Assembly (NCBI RefSeq): GCF_004792665.1
Contig: NZ_SRZX01000001.1
Coordinates: 496,001 to 560,000 of the forward strand
Reading direction: 5' to 3'
Length of the DNA stretch: 64,000 nt
Source of the DNA: Marinobacter orientalis
Lineage (GTDB): Bacteria; Pseudomonadota; Gammaproteobacteria; Pseudomonadales; Oleiphilaceae
Part shown: in pieces, positions 30,631-38,641 of the stretch
Layout of the letters: each line of letters opens with the position of its first letter
Position numbering within the stretch: the stretch's first letter is position 1
Notes under the pieces: model-generated
The model's database searches: none
Told to the model about the DNA's origin: nothing
What the model saw: only the letters and a program-made list of their open reading frames with translations
Position numbers and translations under genes: made by a program

Positions 30631-32082
30631 TCAGGGCATGTGCACATCCGGCTGGCCGATCGCACCCAGCTCGACCACCTTCAGCGAACGCCCATCCTGA
30701 CCCATCAGGGCCTTGACCACCAGTTTGTAGGAATCCAGGTCAAATTTAACAGCCTGACCCCGAAGTGATAAATCCGGCAACTCATCCTCATTGTGCAAGG
30801 TGGCTACGTGCATCCAGTTATACACCACCAGAATGTCGGTTCTGCCGGTTGCGGCATTGTGCTCGAACACCGCCACCGGTCCCCGCCAGGGCCAGGTTTT
30901 CAGGCGCAGGCCATGGAACGCAATCTGCACCCGCAGGTTGTACTTCACCACATCCTCGCCGCCATCACAGGCGCCCCGGCAACGGCCAAGCGTGCGCTGG
31001 AAACAGGGGCCCGGGTGCTCCGGCTCCAGCGCCAGCAGCTTGTTGCAAAGATCATTTTTCGCGGCAATGCCGCTGAGAGCCCTTTCCGCGTCCTTCTTGC
31101 TACGGAACAGCCCGAAATAGTCCCCCAGCCGGTGAGGCTCGATTTCACGGGCCAGCCGTGCCTGCAGGTAACCGTCCGCATTTTCCACCAGCTCGATGCT
31201 CACCAGATTCTTGGCAGCCCGGGAGCGGCGATTGAACAGTGGGCTCAACTCCTTGATCTGCTTCAATTCAAGCAGCAACGCGCCCAGCTCGCCAGCGGTT
31301 TCTGTCCAGTCCACCCGCCGCAGGCTCTCCGACATGCGGATGCCACGGCTGGAATTGTGGTCGCCGGAGAAGTGGGAGGCCACGCGCTGGGCAATGTCAG
31401 TACTTTTACCTACATAGAGAAGAACATCGTTTTCGCCATAGAACCGGTAAACCCCCGGCCCATGTGGGAGGCCATGCAGCACATCTGTCGGCAAATTGGA
31501 GGGTATGCTCGGCCGCTGCAACAGATCGCGAACCGCGGCTTCCATGGAATGCCCGCCCTTTTCAGCCAGCGCATGCTCGAAAAAGGCCAGCATGGCAGAC
31601 ACATCACCCATGGCCCGGTGCCGCTGGACCTGTCCAAGCCCGTGGCGCTCGATCAGGGCATCCATGTTGTGGCGCCGGAAACCGGAATAGAGCTTGCGCG
31701 AAAGCTTGACGGTACAAAGCACTTTCGCGGAAAACAGTAACCCCAGACGCCGGAACTCGGCCTTGATAAAGCCATAATCAAAGCGGGCGTTGTGCGCCAC
31801 AAAAATGGTGTCTTCAAGCTGTGATTCCAGCTCTGCAGATATATCCTCAAACAGCGGTGCCTGCGCCACCATGGCATCGGAAATGCCGGTCAGGCTCTGG
31901 ATAAAAGGCGAAATGCGCGTTTGTGGATTGATCAGGGTCTGCCACTCACCCACCACCTGTCCGGCACGCCAGAAACGGATGCCGATCTCGGTGATCCGGT
32001 CGTGAGAAGCATTGCCGCCTGTCGTCTCAATGTCGAGAAAGGCAAAGGTGGCAGAGTCAAGAAATCGGGCAGGTTTTGTCAT
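30631..32082 (-). CDS. DEDDh 3'-5' exonuclease fused to a GIY-YIG (UvrC/Cho-like) nuclease domain
   Basis: 483-residue fusion protein. Residues about 12-175 are a DnaQ-type exonuclease: Asp17 and Glu19 in FLDIETTG, Asp102 in HNARFDYGF, and His155 with Asp160 in RHRAMGD complete the DEDDh set. Residues about 205-285 are a GIY-YIG domain: GPGVYRFYG, LLYVGKSTDIAQRVASH (Arg233), and a Glu in LLLELKQIKELSP, as in the UvrC N-terminal domain and Cho. The rest resembles the cysteine-containing part after the UvrC nuclease domain (CNKLLALEPEHPGPCFQRTLGRCRGAC). A role in DNA repair or damage processing is likely; the substrate is unknown. Downstream lies the ast operon, upstream the divergent porin. 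Confidence 0.88.
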   Translation of the reverse strand: MTKPARFLDSATFAFLDIETTGGNASHDRITEIGIRFWRAGQVVGEWQTLINPQTRISPFIQSLTGISDAMVAQAPLFEDISAELESQLEDTIFVAHNARFDYGFIKAEFRRLGLLFSAKVLCTVKLSRKLYSGFRRHNMDALIERHGLGQVQRHRAMGDVSAMLAFFEHALAEKGGHSMEAAVRDLLQRPSIPSNLPTDVLHGLPHGPGVYRFYGENDVLLYVGKSTDIAQRVASHFSGDHNSSRGIRMSESLRRVDWTETAGELGALLLELKQIKELSPLFNRRSRAAKNLVSIELVENADGYLQARLAREIEPHRLGDYFGLFRSKKDAERALSGIAAKNDLCNKLLALEPEHPGPCFQRTLGRCRGACDGGEDVVKYNLRVQIAFHGLRLKTWPWRGPVAVFEHNAATGRTDILVVYNWMHVATLHNEDELPDLSLRGQAVKFDLDSYKLVVKALMGQDGRSLKVVELGAIGQPDVHMP

Positions 32083-32136
32083 GGCAATGGTTTACAGCTT
32101 GCGGGAAGTCGCAACAGAGGTCTCTCCTTACACGGT

Positions 32137-32205
32137 AAGACGAATAAACACAAGTCTTAAAAAGTTCCCCTAACCTCAGGATTTCGTTGTATAGACATTC
32201 GTCTA
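32137..32205. promoter_or_regulatory. Two AGAC...GTCT inverted repeats upstream of the porin
   Basis: AAGAC (32137-32141) with GTCTT (32154-32158), and TAGAC (32192-32196) with GTCTA (32201-32205), lie in the 209-base gap between the divergent nuclease and porin genes. The shared half-site suggests a regulator site, but arms are only five bases and chance is possible. Confidence 0.3.
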
Positions 32206-32291
32206 ATTAATGCAAAAAATTATTTGAAATGTCATGGCTTTGTAACTACTTTGAAATGGGTCCAACAAAAATAAGTGTGGAGACAACAAAG

Positions 32292-33440
32292 ATGCAAAGC
32301 AATAAGTTAAGAATGGCAGTTCGTGCGACGGCAGCAGCGGCAGTAATGGGTGTTGCCTCACAAGCGGGCGCTGTCAACCTGAACGTTGGTGATGACATAG
32401 ATGCCAGCCTTTATGGTTACGCTCGACTGAATATGAGTTACGACATTGACGGCGATCGCGCAGTGTCAACTCGTGCAGGTTCATTTACTCCGGCGAACGA
32501 AGACGTTACAGGACACTTCGGGGCTGACGTACAGCAAACCCGCGTGGGCTTCAAAGCCAAGCATGCTTCCGGCGTGGCAATCACTGTAGAAGGTGACTTC
32601 CGTGGTTCCGGCAGTGGCCCGGGCAGCCTGCGTATGCGTCACGCCTACGGCGAGTATAACGGCTGGATGATGGGTCGCAACTGGTCCAACTACCTGAGCT
32701 TCGTGGGTAATACTCCGACTCTCGATTTCGACAGCCTGGCAGGCACTGCTGGAAGCCAGGATCGGGCCGAGCAGATTCGCTACACCACTGGGCCAATGTC
32801 TTTCTCTCTCGAGGACCCGAGTGCGCAAGGTATCCTTGATCCTGATCAACCCGTCCTCGGCGGTGATCGCCGCGTATCCGCACCGGCATTTACTGCCCGA
32901 CTGCAGGATTCTGCAGACGCTCTGTCTTATTCCGCAGCAGTCCTGGCCAGCCAGGTAACAGTAGATGACGGCACCAATGATGATAGCGCAATTGGCTTTG
33001 CCGCCTTTGGTGCAGCGAAGTTCAAGCTGAGCGACATGTTCTCTGTTCAGGGTGCAATCAACTTCACTGACGGCGCCAACGGCTATCTGTGGCGCTCCGG
33101 CAGCAACTACTACGGACCTAGCGCTTATGTAGAGGGCGACAGCCTCGAAACCATCACCGGCTATGGTGGCTCCCTTGGCGTCTCCATGGCATTGGGCGGC
33201 GGCAGGAGCATCAACCTTGGCTACGGCATGACCACTCTGGATCTGGATGATGCGTTCGACGCAGGCGCGGTCTCCAATACAACACCAGAGACCAACCAGA
33301 ACGTTCTGCTGAACTACATGTGGACCCCGGTCCAAAACGTGATGTTGGGCGTTGAATACGGCTACCTGGATCAGGAAACCTATGGAGGCGAATCCACAGA
33401 CGCAAACCGCGTAATGTTCGCAGCTCAGTACAGCTTCTAA
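32292..33440 (+). CDS. Outer-membrane porin, general trimeric type
   Basis: 382-residue beta-barrel protein with signal peptide (MQSNKLRMAVRATAAAAVMG..., cleavage after SQAGA near residue 27). The mature N-terminus SLYGYARLNMSYDIDGD, the many alternating hydrophobic strands, and the terminal strand ending RVMFAAQYSF with C-terminal Phe are typical of Gram-negative porins of the DcaP-like/Porin_4 type. The ATG at 32292 is chosen because it starts the signal peptide and has GGAG upstream. It is monocistronic, with a strong terminator right behind it. Base composition is lower in GC than most neighbours, as is common for highly expressed porins. Confidence 0.88.
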   Translation: MQSNKLRMAVRATAAAAVMGVASQAGAVNLNVGDDIDASLYGYARLNMSYDIDGDRAVSTRAGSFTPANEDVTGHFGADVQQTRVGFKAKHASGVAITVEGDFRGSGSGPGSLRMRHAYGEYNGWMMGRNWSNYLSFVGNTPTLDFDSLAGTAGSQDRAEQIRYTTGPMSFSLEDPSAQGILDPDQPVLGGDRRVSAPAFTARLQDSADALSYSAAVLASQVTVDDGTNDDSAIGFAAFGAAKFKLSDMFSVQGAINFTDGANGYLWRSGSNYYGPSAYVEGDSLETITGYGGSLGVSMALGGGRSINLGYGMTTLDLDDAFDAGAVSNTTPETNQNVLLNYMWTPVQNVMLGVEYGYLDQETYGGESTDANRVMFAAQYSF

Positions 33441-33461
33441 ACTCTTTTTAGAAGTTAGCTC

Positions 33462-33494
33462 ACAAAAACCCCCGGCTCCGGCCGGGGTTTTTGT
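33462..33494. terminator. Bidirectional terminator, porin and aceF
   Basis: A GC-rich stem (CCCCGGC paired with GCCGGGG) flanked by AAAAA and TTTTT on either side, 22 bases after the porin stop. It works as an intrinsic terminator in both directions, so it can also end the aceEF transcript from the minus strand. Confidence 0.9.
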
Positions 33495-33549
33495 TTGCAG
33501 CCAATAAAAACTATCTCCGTTCCTTCTGCGCCCTGCTCTGAAAGGAAAA

Positions 33550-33656
33550 GCGAGGCCGGCAAGGTTGTTCAGAACCGTGGAGCGCCAGGGATGGCGCGAC
33601 CGAGCCCTACAGGGACGTATCCACGGGCGTGTTCTGAAGAACCTTACCGGCCTCGC
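33550..33656. repeat. 107-bp inverted-repeat element, second copy of the glc-operon family
   Basis: Terminal inverted repeats of 26 bases with two mismatches (33550-33575 and 33631-33656). The core has GGAGCGCCAGGGATGGCG, then ACAGGGACGT, then GCGTGTT, the same block order as in the minus-strand reading of 7217-7312. The core also has its own small hairpin, GCGCCA-GGGA-TGGCGC (33582-33597). It lies in the 262-base gap between the convergent porin and aceF genes; no gene is seen there. Confidence 0.8.
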
Positions 33657-33702
33657 GACCGCCCCTTAACCCGCAGGCTACAGAGCGGCCAACCACCAAA
33701 CG

Positions 33703-35424
33703 TCAAAGAAGAAGAGAGCGAATATCCCCCAACAACTGACTCAGCACCGAAGTAAACCGGGCAGCATCCGCCCCGTTCACCGCCCGGTGATCATAGGACA
33801 GCGACAGCGGCAGCAATAACCGCGGCTGGAAACTCTTGCCGTCCCAGACCGGCTTCATTGCCGCCTTGGACACACCAAGAATCGCCACCTCCGGCGTATT
33901 CACGATCGGCGTAAACGCCGTGCCCCCGATACCACCCAGACTGGTGATGGTAAAACAGGCGCCCTGCATTTCCGCCGGCTTCAGCTGTTTGTCCCGGGCC
34001 TTCTGGGCCAGTTCCGCACTTTCCGCGGCAAGCTCCCACAGCCCCTTCTTGTCCACATCCCTGATCACCGGAACCATCAGCCCGTTGGGGGTATCCACCG
34101 CAATTCCGATATGAATGTATTGCTTGCGGACCACTTCCTTGCGCTCCATATCCAGCGACACATTGAACTGCGGCAACTCCGCCAGCGCTGTGGCACAGGC
34201 CTTCAACAGGAACGGCAGCGGTGTCATCTTGACACCCTTCTTCTCGCCGGCCGCTTTCTGCGACTTGCGGAAGTCTTCCATATCGGTGATGTCCGCATCC
34301 TCGAACTGGGTGACGTGGGGTACGTTCAGCCAGCTGCGCTGCATGTTGTTGGCCGTGGCAAACATCATGCGCGACATGGATTCACGCTCTACCTCACCAA
34401 ACTGGCTGAAGTCCGGCAGTTTGACACCGGGAATCCCGGAGCCACCGCCACCGGCTACCGTGCTGCCCTGCTGCGTCTGCTGCAGCTGGCTCTTCACATA
34501 GGCCTGAACGTCGTCCTTAAGAATACGGTTTTTGGGGCCGGAACCCTTGATGCGAGTGAGATCGGCGCCGAATTCGCGGGCCAGTTTGCGCACCGCCGGG
34601 CCTGCGTGAACCTTGGCGCCCGGTGTTGGCGGCTCGTAGGTTGCTGACGGCTGCGCAGGCTTTGGCTCTTCACTCTTGCCTTTGGATTCCGCCCTGCCTT
34701 CCTGTTTTTCGTCGCCGGAAGGCTCTGCAGATTCTGAAGAGGCTTCTTCCTCGTCGCTTTCTCCGCCTTCTCCACCCTCTTCCACAACGGTCATTTCAAC
34801 CAGGTCGTTGCCTTCTGAAATCTTGTCGCCCTCGGACACCAGGACCTTGCCAATCTTGCCGGCGTAGGGAGACGGGATCTCCATGGTGGCCTTGTCGGAC
34901 TCCACGGTGACCAGCGCGTCATCCACGGCCACCTCATCACCCTCGCTGACATTGATTTCGATGACGGGCACATCCTCGAAGCCGTCCAGTGCAGGCACCT
35001 TCACGGTTTCCTTGCGGGAACCCCCGGACTTCTTTGGTGACGACTTTTTCTTTTCGGACTTTTCTCCGGACTTTTCTTCAGTCTTCGTTTCCGCCTGGCC
35101 TTCAGAGCCGGCTTCAGCCTTTTCGTCCTTGCCGGAGCCGGCTTCTTCACCCGATTCCTTATCCTCACCAGAACCACCAGCGTCGCTGCCGGCTTCCATC
35201 ATGCCAACAACATCGCCTTCCTTGACCCTGTCACCCACCTTGACGGTGATTTTGGTGATCTTGCCGGCACCGGGCGAGGGCAGCTCAACCGACGCCTTGT
35301 CGGACTCTACCGTCAGTATCGGATCTTCTTCCTCAACCGAATCCCCCTTGCTGACGAGGATTTCTATAACTTCAACCTCGTCTGCACCGCCGAGATCCGG
35401 AACCTTGATTTCCTGCTCACTCAT
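33703..35424 (-). CDS. aceF: Dihydrolipoamide acetyltransferase, E2 of pyruvate dehydrogenase
   Basis: Core of the pyruvate dehydrogenase complex, carrying acetyl groups to CoA. The 573-residue protein has two lipoyl domains, with lipoyl lysines K43 (VESDKASVELPSP) and K178 (VESDKATMEIPSP), joined by charged Glu/Lys/Gly/Ser linkers; then an E3-binding domain (GPAVRKLAREFGADL...KDDVQAYV) and the acetyltransferase domain ending SYDHRAVNGADAARF, with the catalytic His. The Asn in place of Asp in that motif also occurs in pseudomonad E2 proteins. AAGGAG precedes the ATG, 11 bases after aceE. No lpd gene follows. Confidence 0.96.
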   Translation of the reverse strand: MSEQEIKVPDLGGADEVEVIEILVSKGDSVEEEDPILTVESDKASVELPSPGAGKITKITVKVGDRVKEGDVVGMMEAGSDAGGSGEDKESGEEAGSGKDEKAEAGSEGQAETKTEEKSGEKSEKKKSSPKKSGGSRKETVKVPALDGFEDVPVIEINVSEGDEVAVDDALVTVESDKATMEIPSPYAGKIGKVLVSEGDKISEGNDLVEMTVVEEGGEGGESDEEEASSESAEPSGDEKQEGRAESKGKSEEPKPAQPSATYEPPTPGAKVHAGPAVRKLAREFGADLTRIKGSGPKNRILKDDVQAYVKSQLQQTQQGSTVAGGGGSGIPGVKLPDFSQFGEVERESMSRMMFATANNMQRSWLNVPHVTQFEDADITDMEDFRKSQKAAGEKKGVKMTPLPFLLKACATALAELPQFNVSLDMERKEVVRKQYIHIGIAVDTPNGLMVPVIRDVDKKGLWELAAESAELAQKARDKQLKPAEMQGACFTITSLGGIGGTAFTPIVNTPEVAILGVSKAAMKPVWDGKSFQPRLLLPLSLSYDHRAVNGADAARFTSVLSQLLGDIRSLLL

Positions 35425-35434
35425 GGCGGTCTCC

Positions 35435-38104
35435 TTAGCTCAGCACCGGGTTCGTTTTGTTGCGATCGATTCCGTACTTCCGCATGGCTTCGAGAACCAC
35501 GTCATTCTTGACTTCGCCGTCTCGCGCCAGGGCTGCAAGCGCGGTCACCGCCACATAGTAGCGATCCACCTCGAAGTGACTCCGCAGTTTTTCACGGGTG
35601 TCACTGCGGCCGAAGCCGTCGGTGCCCAGGGTCAGGAAAGTTTTCGGGATGTAGGCACGTACCTGCTCGGAGAACAGCTTGATATAGTCCGTGGAAGACA
35701 CCACCGGCCCCTGCTGCTTTTCCAGGCACTGGGCGATGTAGGACTTCTTCTGCGTATCGTCCGGATGCAGACGGTTCCAGCGCTCGACGTGCAGACCGTC
35801 GCGGGCCAGCTCGTTAAAGCTGGTTACGCTCCAGACGTCACTGGCTACGCCAAAGTCATCCTTCAGCAGCTGCGCCGCAGCACGAACCTCGTTGAGGATG
35901 GCACCGGAGCCGAGCAGCTGAACACGGGAGGCCTTCTTGCCGCCCTTGGCTTCAACGGACTCGATCTGGTACATCCCCTTGATGATGCCCTCTTCCACCT
36001 TCTTGCCTTTCGGCATGGCGGGCTGTTCGTAGTTTTCATTCTCGATGGTCAGGTAGTAGAAGACGTTCTGGTTGTCTTCAAACATTTCCTTGATGCCATG
36101 CTGAACCACCACGGCCATCTCGTAGCCGTAAGCCGGATCGTAGGACTTACAGCTGGGAATGGTCTGGGCCAGGATGTGGCTGTGACCGTCCTGGTGCTGC
36201 AGACCCTCGCCGTTGAGCGTGGTGCGCCCGGCAGTACCACCGATCAGGAAGCCGCGGGCCTGGATGTCACCAGACGCCCAGGCAAGGTCGCCCACCCGCT
36301 GGAAGCCGAACATGGAGTAAAAGATGTAGAACGGCACCAGCGGGAAATTGTTGGTGCTGTATGAGGTAGCCGCTGCCATCCAGGCCGCCATGGAACCGTC
36401 CTCGTTGATCCCTTCCTCAAGAACCTGGCCCTTCTTGTCTTCCTTGTAGTACATGATCTGTTCACGGTCTTCCGGCACGTATTTCTGGCCTTCCGACGTG
36501 TAGATACCGAGCTGGCGGAACATGCCTTCCATACCGAAAGTGCGGGCCTCATCCGGCACGATGGGCACGATCCGCTTGCCGATACGCTTGTCCTTGGTCA
36601 GTGCCGTCAGCAGTCGCACAAACGCCATGGTGGTCGAGATCTCGCGACCATTGGAGCCTTCCAGCAAGGTCTTGAAGGTATCCAGCGACGGCACCTGCAG
36701 CGGCTGACAGTCCCTGCGGCGCTTGGGATAGAAGCCACCCAGCTCCTGCCTGCGTTTTTTCATGTAGACGATTTCAGGGCTGTCCGGCGCCGGCCGGTAG
36801 TAAGGTACGTCCTTGAGCTCTTCGTCTTTGAGCGGCACCGCAAACCGGTCACGGAAGGCCTTGAGCTGATCCATATCCAGTTTCTTCAGCGAGTGCGCGG
36901 TGTTCTGGGCTTCGCCCGCATCGCCAAACCCGTAACCCTTGATGGTATGGGCCAGGATGACTGTCGGCCGCCCGCCGTTATTGTGAATGGCACGGTGATA
37001 AGCCGCATAAACCTTGTAGGGATCGTGGCCACCGCGGTTGAGCTTGGCGATATCGTCATCGGTGAGGTTCTCCACCATCTTGGACAGCTCCGGATATTTG
37101 CCGAAGAAGTGCTTGCGGGTGTAGGCCGGTCCGTTACTCTTGAAGTTCTGCAACTCACCGTCCACGGCCTCGTCCATGACACGCTGCATCAGGCCATCGG
37201 TATCCTTCTCGAACAGCGGATCCCACATCCGGCCCCAGACCACTTTCAGCACGTTCCAGCCGGCACCGCGGAAGACGCCTTCCAGCTCCTGGATAATCTT
37301 GCCATTGCCCCTTACCGGTCCGTCCAGGCGCTGCAGGTTGCAGTTGACGACAAAGATAAGGTTGCTGAGATTCTCGCGGCCGGCCACGGAGATGGAGCCG
37401 AGAGTTTCCGGTTCGTCGCACTCACCGTCACCGACAAAGCACCATACCTTGCGGTCACCCATATCAATCAGCTCACGGCTGTGAAGGTATTTCATCACGT
37501 GAGCCTGATAAATCGCCTGAATCGGCCCGAGACCCATGGACACCGTGGGGAATTGCCAGTAATCCGGCATCAGCCAGGGGTGGGGATAAGAGGAAAGGCC
37601 GTTGCCATCCACTTCTTCCCGGTATTTGTCCAGCTGCTCTTCCTCAAAACGGCCTTCCAGGTAGGAGCGGGCATAAATGCCCGGCGAGGAATGGCCCTGG
37701 AAGTAAACCAGATCCGATTCACGCTTTTCGTCCCCGCCATGGAAGAAGTAGTTAAAGCCGACATCGTACAGTGTAGCTGCCGAGGAGAATGACGATACGT
37801 GCCCGCCCAGCTCACCCGGACGCTGATTGGCCCGCAACACCATAGCCATTGCATTCCAGCGGATCAGCGAGCGGATACGACGCTCCATGAACAGGTCACC
37901 AGGCATCCGGGCTTCCTGGGTCACCGGTATGGAATTGCGGAATGGTGTGGTGATGGAATAGGGCAACTCAGTGCCGTCGCGGCTGGCTCGCTCGGAAAGC
38001 CTCTCGAGAATGTACTTGGCGCGATCAACGCCCTCCTGTTCGATCAGAGACTCCAGCGCATCCAGCCATTCACTGGTCTCTATGGGATCATCATCCTGGT
38101 GCAT
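35435..38104 (-). CDS. aceE: Pyruvate dehydrogenase E1 component, homodimeric
   Basis: Thiamine diphosphate enzyme that decarboxylates pyruvate, 889 residues, the usual length of homodimeric AceE. The ThDP motif is visible as VGDGECDEPETLGSI...LIFVVNCNLQRLDGPV near residue 240; other hallmarks are HDPYKVYAAYHRA and GEGLQHQDGHS. The start at 38104 (MHQDDDPIETSEWLDALES) has a strong GGGGAGG site; the frame is open further upstream but that part does not look like protein. aceF follows after 11 bases. A 537-base divergent gap separates it from the KamA-family gene. Confidence 0.95.
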   Translation of the reverse strand: MHQDDDPIETSEWLDALESLIEQEGVDRAKYILERLSERASRDGTELPYSITTPFRNSIPVTQEARMPGDLFMERRIRSLIRWNAMAMVLRANQRPGELGGHVSSFSSAATLYDVGFNYFFHGGDEKRESDLVYFQGHSSPGIYARSYLEGRFEEEQLDKYREEVDGNGLSSYPHPWLMPDYWQFPTVSMGLGPIQAIYQAHVMKYLHSRELIDMGDRKVWCFVGDGECDEPETLGSISVAGRENLSNLIFVVNCNLQRLDGPVRGNGKIIQELEGVFRGAGWNVLKVVWGRMWDPLFEKDTDGLMQRVMDEAVDGELQNFKSNGPAYTRKHFFGKYPELSKMVENLTDDDIAKLNRGGHDPYKVYAAYHRAIHNNGGRPTVILAHTIKGYGFGDAGEAQNTAHSLKKLDMDQLKAFRDRFAVPLKDEELKDVPYYRPAPDSPEIVYMKKRRQELGGFYPKRRRDCQPLQVPSLDTFKTLLEGSNGREISTTMAFVRLLTALTKDKRIGKRIVPIVPDEARTFGMEGMFRQLGIYTSEGQKYVPEDREQIMYYKEDKKGQVLEEGINEDGSMAAWMAAATSYSTNNFPLVPFYIFYSMFGFQRVGDLAWASGDIQARGFLIGGTAGRTTLNGEGLQHQDGHSHILAQTIPSCKSYDPAYGYEMAVVVQHGIKEMFEDNQNVFYYLTIENENYEQPAMPKGKKVEEGIIKGMYQIESVEAKGGKKASRVQLLGSGAILNEVRAAAQLLKDDFGVASDVWSVTSFNELARDGLHVERWNRLHPDDTQKKSYIAQCLEKQQGPVVSSTDYIKLFSEQVRAYIPKTFLTLGTDGFGRSDTREKLRSHFEVDRYYVAVTALAALARDGEVKNDVVLEAMRKYGIDRNKTNPVLS

Positions 38105-38641
38105 CAAACCTCCCCTTGGCCTTAATAAAGCGCAGCGCGCCACGATCAGCAGCAGAACGCCTTGCAGTGTTGATAAGCTGCGATGGATTGCAGAACGTTT
38201 TGTTGTGGGTATTCGCCCGTTAGTTACATTGAACAAGCATAGAACACGATTGCCGGTTTTACTGCCTGAAATGGCCTTGCCGGATCGGCTTTTGGACCTG
38301 TGCATTCAGGCAACGACACAATATTCACCTGAATCAACCCGAAAATTACGTAGTATTTTTACTACATTTTGCTGACAAATTTTATTTTTGGCATGGATTT
38401 GACTCAGCATTCCGGACTATTTCGGTTAGTTACGTAAGAATGGCGTTTTTTTCATCTTCAGACAAGCATAATCAGACCAATGTCGTAGGATTCCTACCAA
38501 GGAAAAGCCTGGCTCAGCGGTTTTATTTAGACCTGAAAATGCTTCTGGTTTTATGTATACTCGGCTGCCCGTTTTTTAACCAGCGGAGCGGTGGCGACTT
38601 CCACCCTCCTGAATTTGGCGCATAACCAAAGAGGGCGATCT
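38105..38641. promoter_or_regulatory. Divergent regulatory gap between aceE and the KamA-family gene
   Basis: 537 bases without a convincing gene. The middle is AT-rich. It contains a perfect palindrome GTAGTA-TTTT-TACTAC at 38350-38365, a TATACT box at 38556-38561 that could be the -10 of the rightward gene, and a leader hairpin (GGAGCGGTGG with CCACCCTCC, 38585-38609) 33 bases before the rightward start codon. I saw no PdhR-type TGGTNNNACCA site here. A 61-codon frame at 38440-38625 overlaps the leader and has no family resemblance. Confidence 0.45.

Noticed and set aside
38440..38625. Possible 61-codon gene in the aceE/KamA gap
   Set aside because: It overlaps the predicted promoter and leader of the downstream gene, has no ribosome binding site and no recognisable sequence.
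38105..38641. Lysine or other riboswitch upstream of the KamA-family gene
   Set aside because: Only a short hairpin near 38585-38609 is seen; no arrangement of the helices expected for an L-box or another known riboswitch.
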